From Meconema thalassinum (lineage: Eukaryota; Arthropoda; Insecta; Orthoptera; Tettigoniidae), in the NCBI GenBank assembly GCA_946902985.2, contig OX336389.2, forward strand, positions 171,502,704 through 171,566,703: a stretch of 64,000 nucleotides of DNA, in the 5' to 3' direction. Below the pieces are notes generated by a model. It did not search any database. It had not been told where the DNA came from and saw only the letters and a list, made by a program, of their open reading frames with translations. Shown here in pieces: positions 11,565 to 21,152 of this stretch; the first letter of the stretch is position 1; every line of letters begins with the position of its first letter. The position numbers were made by a program, and so were the translations under genes.

Positions 11565-13978
11565 ATCCTACTGTCCCCGTTATCCGGATAGTAGGCTGTC
11601 AGATATCCGCCCCCTCAATCGGATTGCCAATAATCAAACACACCGGCACAGCTACATCAATGAAAATGGCACTGACAGATACTATCGAGATTAGAGCACA
11701 ATAGTTAACAAGAAATTATTGTGGAACACACCAAAATATACGGGGGTTCATACTTACCTTTACTTACCTCTTAAATTTATCTCGGGGAAGGGTTGTCAAC
11801 TGGATCACTTAAAGTATGCCCTCACAATAACCTCCACCATGATATTTAAAATGAACCAAAACGAAGACGAGAAACTTTAAACTGCACAATAATTTATTTC
11901 ACACAAAGAATGAATTTAACAAAAATAAAACAACAAAATCCACGTGGCAATCAGAAGCCATCGACCACATAACCATGTCCTCCTGTAGAACTTGTATACT
12001 CTACATACAATGTTTCAGCTTTCTCAAGCTCAAAATAACGTAATTATAATAATGCACTTGGAATGGAAACGGGATTTGGGACGAGACACATATATCAATT
12101 GGTTTGCGTGTTTATACACATCACATTTTATTTATAGCCACAAGGCTATTATGGAGACGTCCTTGGCCTCTATCATACAGTTGTCCGGGCCAGCTGCAAT
12201 GCACCTGCATCGTCAAGTGGACTCACCTGTCCGTTCAACCCTAGCATAAGCGAGTTACATCAAAGCTTAGCTCTCCTTCAAAACACGTTAAATGTCCACA
12301 TCTCAACTGAAATATTATCACGCAAATCTTTTAAATGCTCCATTCAAACACCAGTGGAATACTCCAATAATCCTAAATCATATTTAATTGTTCAATCCAC
12401 TTGCTTAATTAGCGTTGTTTAGAGTATAAAAACAAAACTCTTAATGTTAATAACAAAAGTTCATTAATTATTTATAACAATAATAAATTGTTTATAACAA
12501 TGTCAAGCGACAATTGAAAATTTTATACACGCCTCTATTAATCCCTTTCATTTCAAATTGTTTAACAAAGATATTTACATAATTATTTACAATATTAAAT
12601 ATTGTTTATATTATTTATACAAGAAATACATTAAACCACACGTTTATCCGGTTGATAATTACTCAAATCGTGATGATATAATCGACCAATGAAGGTTAGT
12701 TATAATTAAATGTCAAATTCAGGTTTAATAAGGTTTAATAATTATTATTAATATTTGTGACGGTAACCTCCATTCAAAATCTTCATCTCAAATTATTTAA
12801 CACTCTTGTTAACTTTAACAGTATCTTCACATGAATAACTTTCAAAGAACCAGGACAATACATTCAGCGGAAAAATACTTCGCTCAAAACGCACAAAATT
12901 GCTCAACAATAGGCCCAGAATTCATCATATATCTTCATATATATGGCATCAAAATCTTCCAAATTACATACAAAAACCTCCACTCATAAATTCAACAACT
13001 TCATTTATTACTGTGGGAACCTCCTTCATTATTCAAGGGCATTACTCATCAGCGACTTTTACAGGTCCACTGAACTAACGATTATACATCCATTGTTCCT
13101 CTTCAAAAATTCTTATATTCATCAATTGTATTAATGTCTGTTATTATTTAACCTTCGTGGGTTTCATTCATGAATCGATATGAAGAAAAATTTTGCCAAT
13201 CACAAATAAATTTAATAGCAAATACGATTAGACACTCCTCCCTGGTCTATCAAAATTGAGATTAATATCTTCAAAGTAACGCAGTATAAAAATACTATCT
13301 TCAATCAAAGTTCATCTAAACTGCATAAATAGTCGAATAGAATACAATTAGATTGTGGAATGCAAACATTATTGTTCCAATCTATAATTGAGAAAAATTC
13401 CTATCAAATGTTCATTACTATAGTGTATTCAATAAATCGTAATCAAAGTTCATATTTCATAAAATTGTCTATAATGCAATGATAAATGTCTATGTTGCAA
13501 TCATGTTCATAAGACGACTAGTATTTCAAAGATCGTCGATAACGTATTAGATTTTAACGCTCTAAAATCATTTAATCATTCTTCTTTCTTGAGGATGACA
13601 GAAAATTGGTCAAAGTAATTTACTGAATAGAATTACTTTAATAAAATGACACGCTGTCTGCATTCAAATCTGCCATAGCAAATCATTAACTTTACAGTCA
13701 AATCGTGACTACAAAAATATGCAAATTATTGAAAGAATCTAAATTATCAGTCTCAACTGATCCAAAATTATTTAAGTATGCCAATGACATAACAATGTCT
13801 CAACAAATCGAAGAAAAAGGCATAAATCATCGAAGTGTACTGAGTACAGAAATGTTAATCAAGAAAATGGGGCAAAAGATAGGACAAAAAATATGGGAAA
13901 AATGGTTGCTCAGATATCGCTACATGACTCAAATAATACAAGAAACGTTCACGACTACCTTATCTGTTGATTGAAGTT

Positions 13979-14362
13979 CTAGAGGAAGTTTTCAAAGAAA
14001 ACTGCTGTTGGTTCCATTTCACCAGCGTGAAGATGTGCTCCGTCCTCGAACCTGGAATCAGCGTCCTCGGAGAATCGAACTGCTTCCTTCTCCGGAAATT
14101 GCACTGCTCCATGTATACGAAAGACATCCTTCTGGCAAAACTCTTCTTTATGAGCCGGGTCCACCCTGGCCTCTCTTGAAAGTTCCCTGAAGTTCCGGTC
14201 GCAATTCGCCATGAAGTTTATTGCAGTTATTTCCGCAGAAATATTCATAATCGTGGAGTATGATAATATTTCCACTGTCATCTGATATAATTCAGCGATG
14301 GATTCACGATGCATGAGTGTAGTTGGATGTTCACTACATGCTCGCTTTTGTAGAATGACCAT
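13979..14362 (-). CDS. LTR-encoded ORF, 127 aa, unknown (5' LTR copy)
   Basis: Sense-strand ORF about 1.1 kb into the 5' LTR and therefore upstream of gag. Its first ~125 residues match 6820-7254 with one substitution (QKRACSEH against QKQACSEH). It ends at VFFENFL because one A is missing relative to the other LTR. No family is recognised. Confidence 0.3.
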   Translation of the reverse strand: MVILQKRACSEHPTTLMHRESIAELYQMTVEILSYSTIMNISAEITAINFMANCDRNFRELSREARVDPAHKEEFCQKDVFRIHGAVQFPEKEAVRFSEDADSRFEDGAHLHAGEMEPTAVFFENFL

Positions 14363-14969
14363 TAACGAAGTTCCATGCTGCTACTTCACTCCATCGATAT
14401 ATGTTCCAATTGCATTAAAGCCTTAGCCTTCCATCTCAACTTCTGTTATAATCATTGAAAGCACTGCAAGATTATAATGTTCCATAGTAGAATGTATCGT
14501 TGTAACACCAAACGTATTCTCCAATATCACGGTTGCGATATACGTGTCAGCCGTAGTGTATAATGTGGAATTTTAAAAGTGCTTCTCAGGTGGCGAGAAA
14601 ATCACTTTTGTCTGCAGCCTTAAAATGCCAATCTCTTTCAAAATAAACTCGTGAAATTGTTCAAATGTTCTACACACCTCAATGTTGTACTGCCCAATTG
14701 AATTATAATAAAGGCAGAAGTTAACTCTTTATATCTTATCTCGTAGAAACATTAATGTGAGCGTTACAACTTCACCTAGTTTCGAACAGCGTAAAATGGA
14801 ACTGCTCCGTGTTCGTTCGATGCGCCGGGCTTTAACCATACGCTAAAGATGACTTGCTTCACTTATTCACTCGAAAATGACTATATAACATCAGAAATAT
14901 ATATGCGTTATCAGCGGTATGAGAGATATGAGAGCCCCTCTCTCCTGTGCACGACCTTTTATCAACTTC

Positions 14970-15299
14970 TTAAGGGGCGTATCCATCCCTTCCATAGCCT
15001 GTTGCTCCGTCATTGCTAGAAGTTTTAACTTTGGCTATACTTGACGGATTTTCGAATTTCAAAAACTCAAAATTAATTTCTTCAAAATTCCAAATCAATG
15101 CCATAACTGAAAATAGATTTCCACAAATCTGCATGCCAAAAGTAATTAAATATCGTAGTTTCAGCAATCTCCGTCTTCCTTCCAAACTATCGTTCATTGG
15201 TTCGAGTCTCTCCTCCAATAGCGTAACTTCTTCCTTAGCACAATACCTTGTTTCCTGCGACTGCGTCGTAAATTTCAGAGCTTTCTCGAACAAAGTCAT
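14970..15299 (-). CDS. LTR-encoded ORF, 109 aa, unknown (5' LTR copy)
   Basis: Second copy of the ORF at 7862-8191, lying at the start of the 5' LTR. It begins MTLFEKALKFTTQ where the other copy has MTLFERDLKFTTQ. The same possible membrane stretch is present. Unknown function; may be chance. Confidence 0.28.
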   Translation of the reverse strand: MTLFEKALKFTTQSQETRYCAKEEVTLLEERLEPMNDSLEGRRRLLKLRYLITFGMQICGNLFSVMALIWNFEEINFEFLKFENPSSIAKVKTSSNDGATGYGRDGYAP

Positions 15300-15829
15300 G
15301 ACGTCAACAAGAATCTCAGCTCCACCAGCCTACTTGCATGAAATCTGCGTCATCCGTGCCTACGTCATGAATATCCACGTCACAACTATGACATTCATAA
15401 CTTTATTCATTTATGCCAATACAGCCATCGTGGTCTCAATATAATTCAATTTACGGGGGCAGTACATGAAAATCAAACGTTGTATCTGTCGAGGGATTTT
15501 TACAGAATTTTAAATTGAACCTACCTAACTTCAAATATCATCAAGGATTTATTGCTTGCCCCATTCAACTTTATTTACAACTCTAGCAACTTCTAATTTT
15601 TCAATATACTCTGTACAGTGAACTATCACATCGGCAAACTCCTCATACTTAATAACTATTAACTGCTTTCAATTCCAACTCAAACTGAAATATGGACTGG
15701 AATGCTGACAATCTATCAGTAGGGGGATGGTGCCGGTTTAAACTCACCCGGCGTTGCTCGGGCGGTGTTCATGTTAAATAATTAATATTTCGCGAACCCA
15801 TGGCCGGATTTTAACAAATGAGGTGTCGT

Positions 15830-16170
15830 TGGACTCGAGCTGACGTGGGCTTTGCTATGGACCACTTATTACATTTAAAAAAAGTTTTGAAAATTTTTGT
15901 TTTTGAAAGTAGGCTATAGTTTGAAAACCAAACATGATAGAACGTTGTGTCATGGTTGAAACGAACTATCTTTATGACCTTTTTATAATATAACTTTTTA
16001 TTTTTTTGTGTTTTTTTGAAAACAGTTCAATTTTGAATTTATTATATTTTGCAAACTAGGAATTCTACAAAAAAGTTAGTTTGGCTTAAATGAAAGGACC
16101 CTACCCCCTTGACCCACAAAATAAATTTAAAGTCTCTAGGACAAAAAATTGTGTTTTGTGTAGTAGTGCA
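15830..16170. repeat. TIR-internal direct repeat, copy 1
   Basis: Matches 16420-16770 in order, with a period near 590 bp. The mirror copies lie at about 23395-23725 and 22778-23095, so the element holds four copies. The ~250-bp spacer between copies 1 and 2 contains a GTGTGTGTGTGGGGGGGGG run. Confidence 0.75.
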
Positions 16171-16419
16171 GTAATGGTGCTTCTGCTTACGAAAGGAAGT
16201 TGTGAGCCCCTGGCGGCCTTGGGAAGGAAGGAATAATGTTAGGAGGGCGTGCGTAGATTCGTTTTTTCGTCTCGTTGTGCTCTTTACGGGGATGTAGGTG
16301 TTGAAAAGGTGAAAAGCTGGAAACATGTTTTTTGTGTGTGTGTGTGGGGGGGGGTAAAACGTGATTTTAGACTTTTTGTTATATCTCGGGAACCAGTCAT
16401 GCCAGAGGCGTGTACGAGG

Positions 16420-16770
16420 GTTCCAAGGACTCGGGGTGACGTGGGATTTGCTATGGACCACTGATTATATATTTTTTTAAAATTTTGTTTTTTGTTTGTT
16501 TTGAAAGTAGGCGATAGTTTGAAAATCAAACATGATAGAACGTTGCGCCATGGTTGAAACGAACGATCTTTATGACCTTTATTTTTATAATAAAACTTTC
16601 TTATTTTTTGTGTTCTTTTTTTTTTGAAAACATTCCAATTTTGAAAGTCTTACATTTTGGAAGCTAACAAGTTTATATAAACGTTTGTTTGACATAAATG
16701 AAAGGTCCCTACCCCCTTGACCCACAAAAGAAAATGCCAAGTCTCTAGGACAAAAACTATGCATTTTTTT
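16420..16770. repeat. TIR-internal direct repeat, copy 2
   Basis: Second copy of the repeat at 15830. Subterminal repeats are common transposase-binding regions in DNA transposons; that role is inferred only. Confidence 0.72.
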
Positions 16771-17509
16771 CTGTTTTTTAAATTTTTTTAATTTCATTTT
16801 TAAATGAAAAGTGGCGATAGACAGAGAGAGGGGGAGAGAGAGACCATACCGCTGGGGCGTGTGTTACAACGATCCTGTCGCCGGCCGCGGTGGCCGTGCT
16901 CAATACAGCAATGGATATTTCGAGGGGGTGACAAGACGAGGGGTAGCTTTTCTGATATTTTCCTATGACAGATGAATGAAGGTGAATATTTCAAAATCCC
17001 TCATGGCGATCTCGGTGACCGTGCCCGGAAGAAATGAATTGCCATTTTGGCAGGATGGCGGGACAGCTTATTACGGTTGGTTTTGTGATATTTCCTATGA
17101 TGGATGGAGGCGAATATTTGAAAATGTGTGCTAGGATGTTTTACCCTGATGGGGATCTTTAACGTTTTAGTCAACGGTGATGAGCGAGACCATTCTATGA
17201 CACAGCAGACGGTTGTAGGATATGACCAAGTGATTCTTGGACGGGATGAAAGTATGAGGTTAACATGGTCATGTATTGAGGTAGGCCGCTTGCTAATGAT
17301 TATTATTATTATTACGGTAAAATGTTTAAGACGCACACGTTTTGATTGCTAACACACATAGTCCTGCTCGCTGGAGACTGAATACTGTACCTAGCCAGAG
17401 GCTTTGTCAGAGCTGTTGCTGCTGCTGATAAGGCAGTAATGTGCATGCAGGCAGGAAGTGCAGTGTCAGGTTACTTGCCTCGTGGTGGCTAGCAGGTGTA
17501 ACGTTTAAG

Positions 17510-17826
17510 CAGAGAACGCCATTTTGGTTCTGATCCAGTAGGACTACCGATGTATAAGAGGCAGCCATTTTGGTTCCCTATTAAAAACATGAAACTAGTA
17601 TAAGGTACGCGAATCTTATCGCACTTGAGGAATGCGGGGAGGCGTGGGAAACATGTGAGAGACGAGGATGAGTTGTATGTCAAAACGCTGAGAAAATGCA
17701 ACTCTCTCTCTGTTGCTAAGCAGACTGATAAGGTTTGTGTTAGTAATACACTGACAGGACCAGCAAATATACGTATGCAGTAGAGCTCTGAACTGACCTT
17801 TTTAAGAAAAAGTCTTTGTGTTTTCG
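17510..17826 (+). promoter_or_regulatory. Likely TIR promoter and non-coding first exon
   Basis: GCCATTTTGGTTC occurs at 17518 and again near 17565, and TGCCATTTTGGCAG lies near 17040. GCCAT(T)TT cores resemble YY1/Pho sites. A first exon would end at TTTTCG|GTAAGT (donor at 17827), a perfect donor that is also kept in the right TIR. The transcription start itself is not resolved. Confidence 0.45.
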
Positions 17827-17943
17827 GTAAGTACCTATGAATGATTATTTTAATAAAGTAATGCTAATGAACCTTAACTTTGTAGTTATTGATACAGTAA
17901 TTAATGATTTTTTATTTGTTTGCAGATAACCGGTATACCTCAC

Positions 17944-18783
17944 ATGTCTGAGAGAGAAGAAACCATTGCACTTTTGAGCCCACTAGAAGAAAACAGCAAG
18001 AAGCCGGTACAAGTCAAGGTAAGATTTTTTTTAAAACTAACTTGTTTAATTTTTTGTTTGATATATTTTATTTTATTTTATTTTATTTTGTGAAATGCAT
18101 GTATTAACCTGAATTTAGGTAATTATAGCGGTTTATTTTATTTATTTTTAGAAACTTGGAAAGAAAAGCCTTACCACCGTAGAATTCGCTGAATACCCGA
18201 GACGCACTAGAGCGAAACCATTGCCAAAAAGTGAACTATTTAATACTCAGGTAAGCCTAACATAAAATGATATTCCATTTTACCACTACTGAAAACCCGT
18301 AGACAAAAAATGCATTACCAGTACATGACTGGGACGATGATTGCTTTCTTGATTAATGGCCTTGTATTGGCAAACCATATTGGTTGTTTACTGGGGAAAG
18401 TACAAGGCCATGTTGGATTTTCTAAAAACAAAAATTTTAATTTAATTTATGGGCGGTTCCCTATGGACTCAACAAATATCCACAGTTTTGAACATGATAA
18501 TCTGAACAAAATGACATGACATTCCTTTTTTGTTTATACATTGGTTAAAGGGGGATTTAAATGACTGCAGCTTTATAAAAAAAATAAGTACAAGGGTTAC
18601 TGTTAGTGCCGACATACAGTTTATTATTAAATATTTTTGATGGTGTTTTCATTTAATGCCAATTAACGTTAAAGTTTTATTTACAAGTATTGATTGATTG
18701 ATTGATTGATTGAGTGAGTGATGGATTATTTTGTTTGTTTTCAGGTGTGGTCATGCGCCATTAACGTAGTGAACAGACAGTGA
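17944..18783 (+). CDS. TIR-encoded leader ORF, spliced, 70 aa
   Basis: Model: exons 17926-18018, 18152-18250 and 18745-18783. The acceptors are TTTGCAG, TTTTTAG and GTTTTCAG; the donors are AAG|GTAAGA and CAG|GTAAGC. The ATG at 17944 opens 25 codons in exon 1 and 33 in exon 2, both ending in phase 0, then 12 codons and TGA. The product starts MSEREETIALLS and has a basic stretch PRRTRAKPLPK that could aid nuclear import. Exon 2 can also join, still in phase 0, to acceptors before the IAP ORF (18863) or the 94-aa ORF (19987). In the right TIR the same exons are damaged: 2 nt are lost in exon 1 and its donor GT is gone. No family is recognised. The splice model is inferred from signals only. 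Confidence 0.5.
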
Positions 18784-18865
18784 ACAAGCATACATTGTGC
18801 TTTGAAATAATCTGTGCTCTTGTACAACGTTAATAACTTGCAATAAAAAAGTTTTATTATAGCAC

Positions 18866-19883
18866 ATGGCTTTAGTTCCAAATACAACCAGTGAGCAAGT
18901 CAGTTTACCGCGTGGGTTAAATTTAAAATCAGAAAACGATCGTTGGTTAACATATGGATCCTGGCCTGTAGGCTATTTTTCGGCACATAAACTTGCTGGA
19001 GCTGGTTTCTATTACTTGAACCGAGAATATGTTGTGCGCTGTGTGTTTTGTCGTATTGAACTTTCACACTGGGAAAAAGGGTATGATCCCTTTAGAGACC
19101 ATTTGCGATGGTCTCCTTGTTGTCCTTACATGCTTGGAAAACAAGTGGGTAACATGCCAGTGTATCCATTTTACCGAACCTCAAGGCCATTGGCTACTAC
19201 TTACGTTGCTGAATCACAAATAAATAATAATAATGATATATTACCAGCCAACGGTAGTGTCGATATATGTGGTCTATATGCCATAGACAGTGTTGAATTG
19301 GCATGTGCTTTTGAAAAAGTGGAAGTTTGCAAGACTAAAGCACTAGCACACCCAGAGTACAGCTCAGTTGAAAAACGTTTAGAATCTTATAAAAATGTTT
19401 GGTCATTAATATTAAAACACCTTACAAAACAGCTAAATGAAGCTAGATTTTTTTATACTGGTGAAGGGGATAAAACAATATGTTTTCATTGTGGATTTGC
19501 TTTAAAGGATTGGCAAATGACTGATGACCCTTTTGTGGAACACGCTCGTTGGTTACCTACCTGTAGATACACGGTGTTGCTTAAAAGTCAGGAATTTGTG
19601 AACACCATTCGTAAAGAAAATGTAATTGCAGCACAAGACATAAAAGTGCCTTTAGAGCTAAAACAGATGGAGCAAATACATGAGGCTGAAAAAGAGACTT
19701 GTCTGACGAACAGATACAAAAGTGTGACCAACAATTATGCAAATTTGTTATCAAGATGAACTAGGTGTTGTATTTTTGCCTTGTGGACACATGATAGCAT
19801 GTGTCAAGTGTGCAGTAGCACTTAACACTTGTGCTATATGCAGAAAAGTAGTATCTGCTACAGTTAGGGCATTTCTTGCATAA
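18866..19883 (+). pseudogene. IAP-like protein, two BIR domains and frameshifted RING
   Basis: Inhibitor-of-apoptosis proteins bind caspases through BIR domains and ubiquitinate partners through a C-terminal RING. The 297-codon ORF has BIR1 with zinc ligands Cys59, Cys62, His79 and Cys86, and BIR2 with Cys206, Cys209, His226 and Cys233; both show the C-x2-C-x16-H-x6-C spacing. The ORF stops at 19757-19759. A RING-like segment follows in shifted frames to a TAA at 19881-19883, including GVVFLPCGHMIACVKCA and NTCAICRKV. At least two small shifts separate BIR2 from the RING, one just before it and one between its first two Cys residues. A BIR-only protein would still be made. A likely splice acceptor (TTTTATTATAG) lies 3 bases before the ATG and joins in frame with the TIR leader. 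Length and layout resemble insect and baculovirus IAPs; the source is not resolved. Confidence 0.85.
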
Positions 19884-19995
19884 ATAGTATAATTTATTAG
19901 CAATGCATAGTGCAAAATACCTATATGCACAATATTATTACAAGCTGTTTTAGAGTGTAATATATATACTTTTGTTTTGTTTATAGACTACTACA

Positions 19996-20280
19996 ATGAA
20001 TGTTTTGAATACTGTGGGACAAGCTTGTGGCTTAGAAACAAAGAAGCTCAGTGAATCGCCAATGCATATTCCATTCCACATTATCAAGATTCGGAAATTG
20101 AAAACAGCATATGGTGATCGTGTACTTTGTGTATGTGAAAACTTTGAGACATTTTTGCTTACACGGTTTAATGATATGTCGGAGAGTGTTTTTGATGAAG
20201 TGAATAATGCTGTACAACCTGTACACTTAATTTATGAAGGTTTTAAAACAATAGATGCATGGTTCGTTTTAATTAAATAA
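19996..20280 (+). CDS. Small cargo protein, 94 aa, unknown
   Basis: An intact ORF between the IAP remnant and the FLYWCH gene. A strong acceptor (TTTTGTTTTGTTTATAG, exon from 19987) precedes it, and the 9 bases to the ATG keep phase 0 with the TIR leader exons. The TAA stop overlaps an AATAAA polyadenylation signal at 20276-20281. Motifs include PFHIIKIRKLKTAYGDRVLC, FLLTRFNDMSE and LIYEGFK. From memory, this pattern (a YGxxVL strand, an FLxxRF block, then a L(V/I)Y(K/E)G strand) is seen in small mobile-element proteins that look OB-fold-like, which would suggest nucleic-acid binding. That is a weak inference. No signal peptide or membrane segment. Confidence 0.6.
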   Translation: MNVLNTVGQACGLETKKLSESPMHIPFHIIKIRKLKTAYGDRVLCVCENFETFLLTRFNDMSESVFDEVNNAVQPVHLIYEGFKTIDAWFVLIK

Positions 20281-20283
20281 AAA

Positions 20284-20731
20284 AACAAATGTGAAATAAT
20301 AATGGAAAATATAAGTGTTGACAATAGACTGAAAGAAAAATATGTGTATAGAATATTAATGTTTTAGTTTTTAGTATTGTATTAAAATATTATCATGAAA
20401 CAAAAAATGTATATAAAGTTTGCAATTAAATGTAAATGATGGTACAATGTTGTTTTATCTCATACAAAGTTGGAATATTTAACATTGCAGAGTATACATG
20501 ATTATGACAATAGATGCACACTGAATACAACTCTTTCTCTGTTTTCGATAGTCTGTTATAGTTTTTAAACACAAGGCTTGTTGTAGATCATTTTATAGCA
20601 ATGTCAATTGACTGTTGTTTTCTAAAACTGGGCAAGCCGCAATGATTTTATAGGCTTATTACTATTTAGTCATTTTGACCCTCTTGCAATACTACCTTTT
20701 TGCATATTAAGGCATCTAGCTGTTCCACTCC
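20284..20731. other. Untranslated region inside the element
   Basis: AT-rich, with no supportable ORF. It separates the two convergent gene ends and probably holds 3' ends for both strands. Confidence 0.5.
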
Positions 20732-21113
20732 TTAAAACGACGACAACATCAACACTACCTCTTGCATAGTTAGTGATGTTGATTGCTCTTGCGACGTGGA
20801 AGGTGGATTAAACGTAACTTTTAGAACAGGGGTCAAACGTTGCTTATTAAACAATCCACTATTTTGAGTAGCAATATGGTTTTCATGATTTTTTTGTTGA
20901 CAGCAACTGTGTTTCATGCAGTACACTACATTGATTATCACTGACACTTAAAACCTCACTATTTTTACTTTTTAGGTCACCACGACGATGTTTGGAACGT
21001 TGTTTTGAACAACGCCAAATAACAGTTCCATTTTTATTGGTTCGTTTCACAATATATGAATATCCTTTATAGTATGCATAAGGCTTACCATACCTAGTCA
21101 CTGATACTTCCAT
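20732..21113 (-). pseudogene. FLYWCH-type zinc-finger protein, frameshifted
   Basis: The minus-strand start at 21113 gives MEVSVTRYGKPYAYYKGYSY and then NGTVIWRCSKQRSKHRRG, matching the G-K-x-x-x-x-x-x-G-Y-x-Y and W-R-C parts of FLYWCH domains. These bind DNA or protein and often accompany MULE transposases. The second Cys of the usual motif is not clear (HRRG where CRG is typical), so zinc binding may be lost. The frame stops at 20883 after a run of seven A; shifting one base re-opens it to 20732 (HENHIATQNSG to VLMLSSF), so a ~127-residue product was probably intended. An acceptor-like GCTTGGCAG lies five bases before the ATG. The right TIR should drive it. Confidence 0.6.
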
Positions 21114-21152
21114 GTCAACTGCCAAGCATAGACTAAGTTCTAGTAAAATCAT

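Larger units (their letters stand above)
11572..15461 (-). repeat. 5' LTR of element A
   Basis: Upstream LTR on the coding strand, 3890 bp, nearly identical to 4463-8353. It would drive transcription leftwards. The start of transcription within so long an LTR cannot be placed by eye. Confidence 0.9.
4459..15465 (-). mobile_element. Gag-only LTR element A with 3.9-kb LTRs
   Basis: Two direct repeats of 3891 bp (4463-8353) and 3890 bp (11572-15461) flank a 3218-bp interior. The 4-bp target duplication GTAC sits at 4459-4462 and 15462-15465. LTR ends are TGTCCCCGT and ACGGGGGCA on the plus strand. The coding strand is minus: the primer site lies next to the right LTR and the polypurine tract next to the left LTR. 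The LTRs differ by only scattered single bases and tiny indels, so insertion was recent. The interior encodes a Gag and nothing else; no protease, RT, RNase H or integrase motif is present in any frame. It sits inside an older BEL LTR. Confidence 0.88.
15719..18386 (+). repeat. Left TIR (~2.67 kb)
   Basis: It matches the reverse complement of 21153-23831 along its whole length, ending at AAACCATATTGGTTG. Inside are two ~340-bp direct repeats (15830-16170 and 16420-16770), each with GCTATGGACCACT, GTTTGAAAA, ACATGATAGAACGTTG, CATGGTTGAAACGAAC and CCCTTGACCCACAAA. The inner third holds a likely promoter, a 5' exon and two coding exons. TIR copies differ at many positions, so the element is not brand new. 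Confidence 0.88.

Noticed and set aside
19735..19800. An intron between BIR2 and the RING to explain the frame change
   Set aside because: RING-frame codons are readable almost directly after the BIR ORF, and no donor/acceptor pair fits; small indels are simpler.
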